DNA of 64,000 bases, from positions 8,576,501 through 8,640,500 of the forward strand of contig NC_051101.1 of NCBI RefSeq assembly GCF_901709675.1, given 5' to 3'. The notes under the pieces were generated by a model. The model was not told where the DNA came from. It was given only the letters and a program-made list of their open reading frames with translations, and searched no databases. Below, piece after piece: positions 40,285-50,770 of this stretch (position 1 is the stretch's first letter; every line of letters begins with the position of its first letter). The DNA comes from Syngnathus acus. Its lineage: Eukaryota; Chordata; Actinopteri; Syngnathiformes; Syngnathidae. A program made the position numbers and the translations under genes.

Positions 40285-40400
40285 CACTATAGCCAATTTA
40301 ATCTCCATACGCTTATGCTAATTACCCTGAAATAATCAAGCTAATTTAGAGAGATGCAAATGTATTTGAGGTTGGGATCATTAGCAAAGAAGATTTCTGT
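40285..40400. promoter_or_regulatory. Candidate enhancer-like block with POU and homeodomain motifs
   Basis: ATGCTAATTACC (40315-40326), AATAATC, CTAATTTAG and an exact POU octamer ATGCAAAT (40354-40361) lie within about 60 bases of one another in repeat-free sequence. Confidence 0.3.
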
Positions 40401-42959
40401 GTACGTGTGTGTGTGCGTTGTGTGTTAGAGGGAGACAGGTGGGTTTCATTAGTGAGGTTCCAATGTGTGAGCAGAGCAAAGTAGACAACATTGAATTTGG
40501 CATCTATGTAACATTTATTTGAGTGTGTGTGTTTGTGTGTGCATGCGTGCGTGAGTGTGTATGTGGTGTGTGATATTAATATATTTATTTCTGCTTCATT
40601 TCCTAATGCACAGTTTTAATAAATTACTGAAATTAATATTAAATGTCTCTTGATCCCTCTGAAGTTTAATTACATAGCATGGGATTATGCATTTGATCCA
40701 TATAAAAATAGTATGCAGGTTTAAACTGAGGGTAAACAATTATAAACCCGGGGAATTAAAACTATGGCTATAATGCCAATGTGTTTTCACACGATTCTAG
40801 TATGAAAGTGTACAAAAGGTCAAGCAACAGATTACGTTCAAACTTGTACATTGTAGACACTACAAAAAAATCCCACATCAAAAGACTACATGATAGATAC
40901 AAAAGGCAAGATACTTTGCCTATATATCATCAAATCTAACTTCCAAACACTCTTGTCAGGTCCATTCCAGGATCTGGTGGGCCACTAACCCAAAATGCAA
41001 ATGGGCTGCAAAGCCGAAATTCCTTGATACACAGTTTCACTCACATCAACACCAAAATCAATGTCAACATCTATTGATTTTCTCAAACTGCCTGTTCAAG
41101 GCAGTGGGGTGTTGGAAGTGTTCCAAATTTCATCCCATCTGACTTTGGTGCAAAATGCTAAAAGGTGCCCTGGACTTGTCACCGGTCAGTTACAGGTGAC
41201 ATACAGTAGAGACAGATAATTGACAGAGTCAATTCACTCTTGAATTCACATTGTCACAGAGGGAGCACTGAACCCACGTTGCCTGCGCAAATGAACCATT
41301 ATGAAGCAGATTAAAATGTAACCCCTCACGCTTCATGCAAAGCTTTTGATAAATAACCCAAAAATGTCAAGTTTTTGACAGTCGTGTCAAAAAATACACA
41401 CATAAATTAAACACCGAGAAATAGCTGTATCTCGCCACATCAAGAATCTATCATCAAAAGAAAAACAAACACCACATGTGCAAACTGATTGCAGCAGCGT
41501 GTTCAAACATTCAGAGAGACAAACACACACCATCCACCCGGCCCACTGTACTGTACCTGCTGGCTCCCCGGAGGCCAGGCTTCAGTGCCATTGAAGGTTG
41601 TAGCAATTAAAAACATCCTCCTCTACTTGTCACAAACATGATGAATTTATAGCAACGGAGCAGTAAGCCATGACTCTGGAGAACAACCACCACAATATGT
41701 CACTTTTTTTCTTCTTTTTCGATGCTTTGCTGAGACAAGTTAGCTGATGTATCACAAAATGATCTTTTATCTCACTATGGCTGCTGTTTTTCCCATCTTA
41801 GGAGGAATCACACAAGGGTCATACAGAAGAATCTTGTCCTGTTTGAGACTGTGCCACACTGCATGAGACATGAGCAATCTGACTGTCATTGCAGTGACAG
41901 CTACATCTACATTGTCTTACTGTGTGGTTGTTTGGGTGGAGGTACAAGTAACTGAAGTTAGCAATCCCGTCAACTACTTGACAGCTCATAATCACATGAA
42001 TTTTAAATGGCAGAAAAGTTATTTCACACATCTTTACAAATACTAGATATTTTGAATTGTACATTAAATACATAAATATTCTATGCTGTTCATGCTCATT
42101 AGACTGGCAGGTGAGTTGGCTTCTTTTTTTTAGCTGACTTTGGCAAGGCGATGGATGCGCAGAGCACATAAAGACAAAGTCTTTAGTCATCATCAAACCA
42201 AACGCACATTTTTGGAATGGGGAGGATATACATAAAGGAAGTAGGGTAACATTACATAGGAAACCTTAATCAAGGTTCGGACCCCAAAGATTATAACTGT
42301 GAGAAAGAAGCACTAAACACGAGGCCTAAATGCAAACTACATAAATCTATAATCTACTAAAGCCAAAACAAGGTGCTGTTCTTGTCTGTGCTGGGTTCTC
42401 CAAAGCTTCAGCTTTTTAAACACTCCTATTGGAAATAATATCCTAAATTAAAATATGTAATGCATAGCTTGTAAGTATGCCAAAGAAAAAGGAAAACATC
42501 TGGCAATTATTTTGGAGAAAACCTGCTTAACAAATTGCAGCTGTCTTTTTTCCAAACATGTTGGATTTACACCAGAAACGCGGGTAATCGCAAAAGCTAA
42601 AATTCGAGTATGCTGGTAATCATACATCTTATTTAGACAACTGTGTACACAACTGCACAGTTTTCCTTTTAAAGCAATTATATGAGCATGCAAACAGATG
42701 TATGGGAGAACAATCTCTCACAATCACACTTTGGAAGTTTTTTCCATCTTAGCCAACAACAATGCATTTGCTGTGACGAGGCACTCAGACGTGCACTGAC
42801 CACATGCTTCTGCCTTTTGTGGGAATGTGCTAACAAGAGCTCCAAGAGGTGACCACATTGTGAGAAGAAATGTATTAAAATATTGCTTAAACTCATTGGG
42901 TCATTATATTATATTTTTGTTATTATTATGACTACAATACACCAACATCGTAACACTTT

Positions 42960-43340
42960 CTTAATCGTTAATGGTTTCCCTTTAGGTTGGAATAAGTCAT
43001 TAGTCAGAAAATCAGCTTCTTGATGCAGCTCAGTGGTAAACAATCAGAGCAGGGAAAGCATTTTCTCTTGTTTGTTAATCACGCTCTTTCTTGTTAACTG
43101 AGCGATGAGCTAATAGACCTCTAGTGTGCGCCTAATTTTAGGGGCTGTCTTTCTATCTTCCTGATTGTTCAGTACATTTAAACTTCAGGCTCTCATGCAT
43201 TTGATTGCATTGCCTTGCAGCAGATTATTTTTAGTTGTTTGCTTTTTTTTGTTAGCTTCTTCTTGGTCAAAACTCTAATGAGTTAATTAAATTCTGATTA
43301 ACTAATTGGAGTAAGTTCTGCTCCTTTTTTGTTTTACTGA
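42960..43340. promoter_or_regulatory. Candidate enhancer-like conserved noncoding block
   Basis: A repeat-free segment dense in homeodomain cores: TTAATCG, GTTAATC, TTAATTAA (43283-43290), GATTAACTAATTGG (43296-43309), plus AACAAT and ATTGTT SOX-type motifs (43038, 43164). The composition resembles vertebrate developmental enhancers. Conservation is not demonstrated. Confidence 0.3.
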
Positions 43341-44009
43341 TGATTACAATTCCACACGACATAGCTTTAGTCTCTACTTGTATAATAGTTTGAAAACTGC
43401 TACTGAAAAGCTGCTTAAGTGGATGTAAATATTACCATTGATGTAAATATTAGCATTCTCAGTAAAGTCACAACTTTGCAGTAAATATATCATATAAGCA
43501 GCCAAGATGTTAACCATAATCATTCTCTGAGGGACTGAAGATTAAACTATGCTGTTATTCAATATTCAAGAGGAATCTTGATGTATCACAATTCCTTGCT
43601 GCTGATTCTATAAGTACTTTAGTCAATCCCAAAATGTTCAAAGTTTGATAACAGGAAACAACAAAGTCAGGTGCTTTATTGGGTGATTTTTTTAACAGTG
43701 CATTGATTAAATAAGTCATAAGCCTTGACCATTGCCAATTCATTGTGATGATGGTCTGGACTTTTATTTAAGATGAACACACGGCCAAATAAAAAAGTCA
43801 CAACACTGTTATACAATCACAAAAAAGCACAATAATGATGAACCTCCACAACAAAGATATCAAAGTTTTAGAAATACCTTCACTTTTTGGGGCAACCTAC
43901 ATAAATCCAGAAACAAAAACAGGTTTAGAGTGTTAAGTGTTCTATTCCATTGCCATCGTTTTGGCTTTTTTGAAAAAGAACCTTTTGGGGCTGATAAATT
44001 TCTGTCAAC

Positions 44010-44420
44010 CCAATAAGAGTGGATTTACTTGCATTCTCTAATATGCCATGAAACACGGACGCTAATGAGGAGAGGAAATACTTTGAGCATTTCACTTCTG
44101 GTTTCCTTTTTAAATAATTTCACCACAAGGACAAATATGCAGCCTCTGTTAAGAGGCTTTCAGGCCTTTGAAGGGCTGAATGGGTACATGAAAATGTTTG
44201 GATGCTCCAGCAGGTAATTGAAGGCGTATTGGCCGACAGCCGGCCACAAAGCCATGCAAGATGATAAATAACACTGTATCAGTCAATGATGTGTGTTCTC
44301 ATCAAAAAAGCCTTTTCTCTTGGGATTTGATTTTTCTCGGAGGCTCTTATCATCATCATGTTTTCATGTCAAAGACGTGCTTTTATCTGTTTGTTTTGCA
44401 GGGTGCTTAAAGTTATTTAC
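44010..44420. promoter_or_regulatory. Candidate enhancer-like conserved noncoding block
   Basis: Repeat-free, with GCTAATGAGG, GGTAATTGAAGG, AATAATTT and TGATTTTTC motifs and a balanced base composition unlike its AT-rich surroundings. Offered as a target for conservation analysis only. Confidence 0.25.
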
Positions 44421-45673
44421 AGTGCCGGGGGGCTGTTTAGTTGGTGGTGTGTGTGTGCTGCATTTGTGTGCAAGAAACAACACCACCTAAAGGAAATGAT
44501 GCAAGAGAAGGTAGAAATGTGACATCCCAGCTATGCTGCACAAATTTTGGCAAAGGCCTACTTATCTTTGATCACAAAAAGCTGCTATTGATTTTCAGCC
44601 AAATGTTGACATAAAATGAGTCAAATGTGCTGATGACCTTTCTAAGTCCCCACCGTGCTGAAGGAGGGCTAAGGTACAAAAGCTGGAAGAGTATGTGGAA
44701 GAAATTATTCCTCCTTGACATTTGAGGGAACTCGGCCCACTGCTTTTTAACATTCTAGCCTAGGCACCAAAGTGAAAATGTCACCTTTTTTTATTTACTT
44801 AGGGGGATTCGCCAATTAAATGTGACTTTAAGACCATTGCATGATCACTCCTTCACACTGCTGTCATGGCTGCACTTGAACAAACACACACACTCCTAAG
44901 CAATGAGTCTTCATCCTATCGGTGACATTTTAAATAATGCTGATGCTTGACCCTGTTGAGGTAACCTTTCGCACACTGGCTATTCAGAATTAATCAGTGC
45001 AAACTCTTAAACTAACTGTCGGGACTGAATGGAGCCAAGGGAAGACCTTGAAAAGTTCTGAAGCATCTTCTCAAAGCATAGAAGTGGTTTGAACTTTGCC
45101 TATATATTTCGACATAATATTCTGTTCAAGTGTACAAATAGCCCGTTCTTTTTAACGCCATCAGTATTCAGTATGGACAGAGGTACTATGAGGTGGCAAC
45201 CAAATTGCCATGAAGTGAAAGTGAGCAATCTCTTCAAAGTTGGTCTAAAAGCACACTGACTTTCTATTTCCAGAGTAGTCAACAGGTTTATGAAGCAAAT
45301 TTGAAGCTTCGTTTTCCCATCACTACTTTAAAGACTTTCTACAATATGTCGGCACGTATACATTTGTATCCCCCAAAAAAGATGAGCTTATTGATTTTGA
45401 GATCATGGTTTGGGGCTCTCAGGTTCTTCCATAGCAAAGTAATACGAGCATACCATTCTCTCATCTCTCTGTCTGTATATGCATTTCTTTTGTCCCCCAT
45501 AATGAGGGTTGGTGGATAAAAGCTTCCTTTCCCCAGTAATGTCCGCCTTAATCTTGTTCTGTCTCTTGTTCGGGTCAATTGTGCAGCACTATTTGCGTGG
45601 CGGAAGGACACTTCTCCCCAGTGACCGTGTGTCTTGTAACATATCCTCCGCCAAGCAAAGCAGTGCCGCACAA

Positions 45674-45714
45674 CAGCGGTCCACAACCTTTTTACTAATG
45701 AGCGTATAAGTCTA
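45674..45714 (+). mobile_element. hAT-like terminal inverted repeat remnant
   Basis: CAGCGGTCCACAACCTTTTT at 45674-45693 resembles the CAGNGGTCCCCAACCTTTTT end common to hAT-family transposons. Only one end is seen and it abuts the subfamily B fragment, so it is a degraded remnant or a nested insertion. Confidence 0.45.
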
Positions 45715-45824
45715 TTAGTCATCACAAAAATCACGAAAAATCCTTAGATAAGCCGCACCGGACTACAAGCTGCAGGGTTCGACGCTTGTGCAGAACGTAA
45801 CGGCTTATAGTCCGGAAAATACGG
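45715..45824. mobile_element. Fragment of the subfamily B transposon, reversed
   Basis: The right edge reads GGCTTATAGTCCGGAAAATACGG followed by TA, the reverse of the family end. Read inward it matches the copy at 56481 through GGCTTGTAGTCC-like and GCGGCTTATCTA blocks. It is truncated on its left side next to a hAT-like end at 45674. Confidence 0.65.
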
Positions 45825-48168
45825 TAGTTGTGGGGAACATACAAAACACATACAGACAGGCAATTACACCTAAATTCATATCAATGATCAATCTAGAGTC
45901 TTTAATTAAGATAACATTCGGCAACCACTCTCTACCATTTAATTGGAATAGTCCGTATGATTTGCCTCAGAAGTCACCAAAATAAAATCTATAATGGTGA
46001 CGGTTTGGGAAAAGCTGTTATGAATCAGAATTCATTAAAGAAATTGCAACGTTTGAGGTTATAGAAGAGTTCAGAATGGACTTCTGGGACATAAGAAGAT
46101 TAGCTTTGGCCAGATTTAAGTGTTAATAAAAACACACTTAAAACTCTGTTATAATTGTCATACCATGGTCATTAAATGAGGAACAATAAGGCATTTTGAG
46201 AACATCCTCAACAGTTACGCTTGTGCCAAGTGTTTATTTCTATTTCAGCATTAGTTATGGAACCGTAATCGTTACTTGATGTAAAAGTGAATGATTTTTT
46301 TTTGCAAGAGGCAGCAGAAGTAGGCAGAAGAAAAAGAAATGATGTAACTTAGCAAATTGAACAGGAAATGCCTCTGAAGCACAAGGGACTTCTATCTCGT
46401 TCTGTGGCTTCCTTCACTCATGAGACAAAACCTGCCCCCTGTCTGTAATTAGGGCTTTTTTCTGGATCTCTCACATGTTTTCATCAGTGTAGCGCCATGC
46501 ACGGCTCGGCTGAGGCTCCTCTGTGGCTGTTAATAGTTCTCATGTCTTCCCTGGACTCTTCTTTAATTGCTCCGCTCTGCCTGCAGGGTCATTATTACTC
46601 TGATCAAGTGCAATGCTGTTTTTTTCCTCATTGCTTTTAATGAATATCATTTTGAAGAAAACTGCTTTGAGGTTCCTCTGACAAATGCAATCATTTTACC
46701 TAGATATAGAAGAGTGTCCTTACTGAGACAATATCTGTTAATCACTGCTTGATGTATTTTTTTCAACTAATTTAATTGCTTTTATAAGCAAAATGACCTT
46801 CAAGGTTTATGCTTTTAACAGGTCAGGCAGCATAATGAACGTAATGAAAAACACTTTCTATGTGCACTTGCTTTCAGACAAACAGCATCTATTAATTTCT
46901 TGATGAATAATTGTTATTTAGAATTACTTCAGGATTGCACATGGTAGTTATGGTGAAAAGTGTTAATATTAAAGCACAGCAGTACATTCATTGGCTGATG
47001 CACAACGGGAGTAAAGATCTATAAAACACTTATTTATTTATTTATTTTCAAATGCCACAATTATGTGAGAAACTGTGACTCACTGTAGAGAAACAAAAAA
47101 CAGCTAAATGTAAGGGAAGGGCAATTTGGTCTCAGTTTTGTTTTGGCTTAGTTGAAGGACATTTTGGTTCATCCAACTGGTTTCATTTGGGCACATTGAT
47201 AGATATAACTGAGTATCTTCTGCATAGCCATGATAGGCAACATTGGCATTCTTTTTTACCCATGGGTAATATACAAGCTCGACAAAAGGGTTCCAAGACC
47301 TGACCCTTGAGGGACCCCACATGTCATGGTCATTCAAAACTTCCATTGGACACAAAATAACTTCTTTATTCTAAGAAGGACATTTAGTCCTGCTAATGTT
47401 TCCAACCTGTTCAACATTACTGTATATGATCATTTGGTATTTCAAACGCTGCACTGAGATCAAATGAGACTAGAAATGATACCTTTCATGAGTAGGTTTT
47501 CAAACTTACATTATTTAGTACTTTAATAAGAGTCAATTCTGTAATGTGATGAGGTCAGAAACCTGACTGTAATTTATCAAAAAGTCCATTTGAGTTACTT
47601 GCTGGTGTTCTCATTTATGTACTTTTTTAGTAAGCACACTGTTTTGCCTAAACAACATAAATGATACACTTCACAAAAAAAAGTGAGGTTTTGGATACAT
47701 TGCCGTAGTATGTAGAGTATTTAAATCCTGACAAGTCAAAGAAAACCTTTTTTACATACAGACACGCACACACGCACACACTGTATTCAAGATTATGTAT
47801 GTAGCCACTTCATTTCCTGTAGATGACGTTCAGGAATTAATTCTTACCCTAGGCAATAGGAGTCATCACCCACTTGCATTATATGAACCTAATTGGTTTG
47901 CTGATTGTGTGTGCATGTCTGTAAGTACGGGTTGTTTTGAGGTTATTATAAAAAAACAAAAAACTAATTAAGCTTCTTCCCTAAATCCTGTTATAACTGT
48001 CATTATTTATCAATGGTGTCCTGTTGTGAGTGGGCACTCTCATTGGCCTCTAAATAAACACAGCAAACCGATAATAGCAATTACATTGCACAAGAAGCTT
48101 TGATCTATGCAGTGGGAGGATGTGAAATATGATATATTAACTTATAAGGAGTTGATACCTGCTAGAAA

Positions 48169-48202
48169 ATGGATGGATGGATGGATGGATGGATGGATGG
48201 AC
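48169..48202 (+). repeat. (GGAT)n tract
   Basis: About eight GGAT units after AGAAAAT. The preceding GAAAAT is compatible with this being the tail of the same fish repeat (CCATTTTC on the other strand), but no further match is present. Confidence 0.7.
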
Positions 48203-48589
48203 TTGTTTACCTTTCTCATTTTTTTAAGCTGTTAGCTTTGTTTTTAAGTATGCTCCAATATCCTGTTTAGGGCTAAAAAAAAAAAATACAGACTTGGGCT
48301 CAGGCTGTGAAAGACAGTTCTTATTAAGATTAAAAAGAAATAAAACACAAAAGGAAAGTCAAAATGTAATTGAAAAATAAAATTATTTGTTATTTCTGCC
48401 AAGAATGTGCAACATTAATAAAAATGCAATCATTACCCAGCAATCACGTTATGCTTATTTATGCTAACTACAAATTACCCCAAAACCTCAAGGTTTGAAT
48501 GCCCAATAAAGTCACGGGATGTCAGGCAGGGCCTGAGGGAAGCGGAGTACGTTATCCCTGCCATATTTGTTCATTGTATATTCTACTTC

Positions 48590-48780
48590 AAAACGAATGC
48601 ATTCATCAGAAGTGCCTCAAGTCACTTTCCTGTCTCTGCTGCTGCATTCTATAGATTTACACTGTTCGTCGTGTTTTTATGGATGTGGGTTTCTATTGTT
48701 AATGCAAATGCCTCGGGTGACTTCATTCACCTCTTGATTGGTTGGCATCATCGGGAACCTGTCTTATCACGTGAGTGTGG
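48590..48780. promoter_or_regulatory. Candidate enhancer-like block with SOX-POU motif pair
   Basis: ATTGTT (48695-48700) and ATGCAAAT (48702-48709) are separated by one base, close to the SOX-OCT composite element. A CCTCTTGATTGG stretch follows. The segment is free of simple repeats. Confidence 0.35.
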
Positions 48781-49116
48781 AAAAAAAGGCAACACAAGTG
48801 AATAAAAGTAAATAACTGGATTTTACTTAACATTCTTTCTCAAAGCATTGGATGGAATGAAGGGCAAAGCCATAGTCAAAGTCAATAAATTCAAATTGAA
48901 TCTGCCAATCAGATTGCTTCCCCTGGGTCAATCAGTTCTATTGGCTTTCAAGAGGTCAAATTTACAGCAGAGTGTGAAGACAATTTCTCTTGAGGGATTT
49001 TAAAAAGTAGTTGCACTTATTAACAAAAAGGCAGACCGGTATATAAGTGCTTGGCATATCTGCATCACAGTTATAAAGGACAAAAACCCACTCACACATG
49101 TAACATGCAAATGCGA

Positions 49117-49160
49117 ACACACGCACGCACGCACACACACACACACACACAAACACACGC
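49117..49160 (+). repeat. (CACG)n/(CA)n tract
   Basis: Short CACG repeats passing into pure CA. Confidence 0.88.
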
Positions 49161-49367
49161 AGATGCACAAAAGAATATCTCTTGCCACAGGTTGTGACAC
49201 AAAACACAAAAATAAACCACTCTACATTGTGCTGATGATAATGAATGTCGGTATTGAGAAAACAGGCTGAATAGGACCAAGCCACAAGAGAGAACCTTGA
49301 CTGATAATGCCTACACGAAACTAATAACCCCAACTGCACCCCCTAGCACCAAACTAAAGAGAAAGTA

Positions 49368-50651
49368 CTGTAATTTTCGGACTATAAGTCGCATTTTTTT
49401 TCATAGTTTGGGTGGGGGGGGACGACTTATAATAGGGAGCGACTTATATGTGTTTTTTTTCAAAAATGTTAAAAAAAAAATAGTGAAACCGCGATAAACG
49501 AACCGCGATGTAGCAAGGCATTATTGTAATTTGAATTTCAAGTGACGTCAGCAGCGTGACGCAGCGTGGCGCGGCGGTTGTTTACAAAAAGGACAAAGAT
49601 TGATCACGGGATGACGAAGGGCCTCACGTACTACCGGCATCTTTAGCGGCTTTGTTTCTAAGTCACACGGAGGACGAAGAGTTTGAAAGATTTAAGGATT
49701 CGGAGTGACACAGAAGGTTTGAAAAACTATTATGGCTTTTACGCACGCCCGGTCCTACTCTACGGAGCTCTCTTTCACCTCCGTGGATAGAAGTCGGGGG
49801 CCGGCGCTCGGCCGGGTGGCTGTCCGGGGACGGTGGATGGGGCTCGGACATGGCTTTTACGCACGCCCGGTCCTACTCTACGGAGCTCTCTTTCACCTCC
49901 GTGGATGGAAGTCGAGGGCCGGCGCTCGGCCGTGTGGCTGTCCGGGGACGGTGGATGGGGCTCGGTCATGGCTTTTACGCACGCCCGGAGATCTATGGAT
50001 CTCTCTTCCACCTCCGTGGCTGGAAGTCCACGCCGCCACACGCCTGGAAGTTTGTTTTGTTAAATAAAGAGACGTTTACCAAACCCACGTCTTTCCTTGT
50101 ACTTTGTTAACGCTACAATATAGTTATATACTCGACCTGTGGAATAACGACGAGGCTGACGTCAGGGCGCACGCGCGGCGTTGTTGACAAAGGACGAGGA
50201 ATTTGATCGATGGATTTAATGATTTAGAGTGCACAGATGGTTTGATAATATTATTGCTTATATAATAGTTATTTGATATCTAATTTATATATCGTTATAT
50301 GGGCCTGTGGAATATTTTGAAGCGCACCCATTGTTGACAAAGGACGGTCGATGGATTTAATGAATTGGAGTGACAGATGGTTTTATAAACGTGTTATTTA
50401 TGTAATAGTTTTTTTTTAATAACTGAATGTTACGTCAGGCCCGTTCTCAGCTCTTCGTTTGTGTTTATGTCACGTTAGCATACCTATCGTTTAGCCTGTT
50501 GTTGCTCGTTCATGCCTGTTCTTGGTGTTGGATTTTGTCGAATAAATTGCCCCCCAAAATGCGACTTATACTCCGGAGCGACTTATATATGTTTTTTTTT
50601 CACTTTTTTGGGCATTTTATGGCGGAGCGACTTTTAGTCCGAAAATCACGG
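49368..50651. mobile_element. Inverted-repeat DNA transposon, 1284-bp expanded copy (subfamily A)
   Basis: The ends are CTGTAATTTTCGGACTATAAG and, read inward from the right, CCGTGATTTTCGGACTAAAAG, both flanked by TA. Each subterminal region carries several GCGACTTATA motifs. The interior is enlarged by a GC-rich 118-bp tandem array (49732-50045) and by a module beginning CCTGTGGAAT repeated with a 168-bp period (50136 and 50304). No transposase is encoded, so it is non-autonomous. Base composition of the array is strikingly GC-rich against AT-rich flanks. Confidence 0.8.
49732..50045 (+). repeat. 118-bp GC-rich tandem array inside the transposon
   Basis: Units start with ATGGCTTTTACGCACGCCC at 49732, 49850 and 49968. 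The first two are almost identical; the third diverges after its first 20 bases or so and ends near 50045. Because 118 is not a multiple of three, the same DNA is read in different frames in successive units, which produces several overlapping open frames that should not be taken as a gene. Confidence 0.85.
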
Positions 50652-50699
50652 TACTTTGTCTGCCAAACAGATCCATTAAAAGATTTTGCAAGGGTTATG

Positions 50700-50726
50700 C
50701 ACGCACGCACACACACACACACACGT

Positions 50727-50769
<43 letters not shown>
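50700..50769 (+). repeat. (CA)n microsatellite beside the transposon
   Basis: CACG units then about 60 bases of CA, starting about 50 bases past the right end of the transposon at 49368-50651. Confidence 0.94.

Positions 50770-50770
<1 letters not shown>

Larger units (their letters stand above)
27141..45673. other. Intergenic desert, central block with enhancer-like segments
   Basis: No gene is supported over these 18.5 kb. Repeats are sparse apart from CA tracts near 33.4, 34.1 and 35.2 kb and the fish repeat end at 35930-35963. The repeat-poor stretches near 34.02-34.10, 40.26-40.40, 42.96-43.34 and 44.01-44.42 kb carry clusters of TAAT, ATGCAAAT and AACAAT-type motifs and are the best candidates for conserved noncoding elements. 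Confidence 0.45.
45827..49367. other. Intergenic desert between transposon remnants
   Basis: No supported gene. The stretch 46.2-46.86 kb is repeat-poor and rich in TAATT/AATTG motifs, and a SOX plus POU motif pair lies at 48695-48709. A GGAT run occupies 48169-48202 and a CA/CACG tract 49117-49160. Confidence 0.45.

Noticed and set aside
41819-42196. 125-codon minus-strand open frame
   Set aside because: No domain or conserved feature was recognised; length is compatible with chance in 64 kb of six-frame sequence.
45339-45734. 131-codon minus-strand open frame
   Set aside because: Overlaps transposon remnants, has no recognisable domain and no splice or start support.
49732-50110. Overlapping open frames of 76-111 codons on both strands with repeated peptides
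   Set aside because: They arise from the 118-bp tandem array in a transposon; the repeat is read in different frames because its period is not divisible by three.
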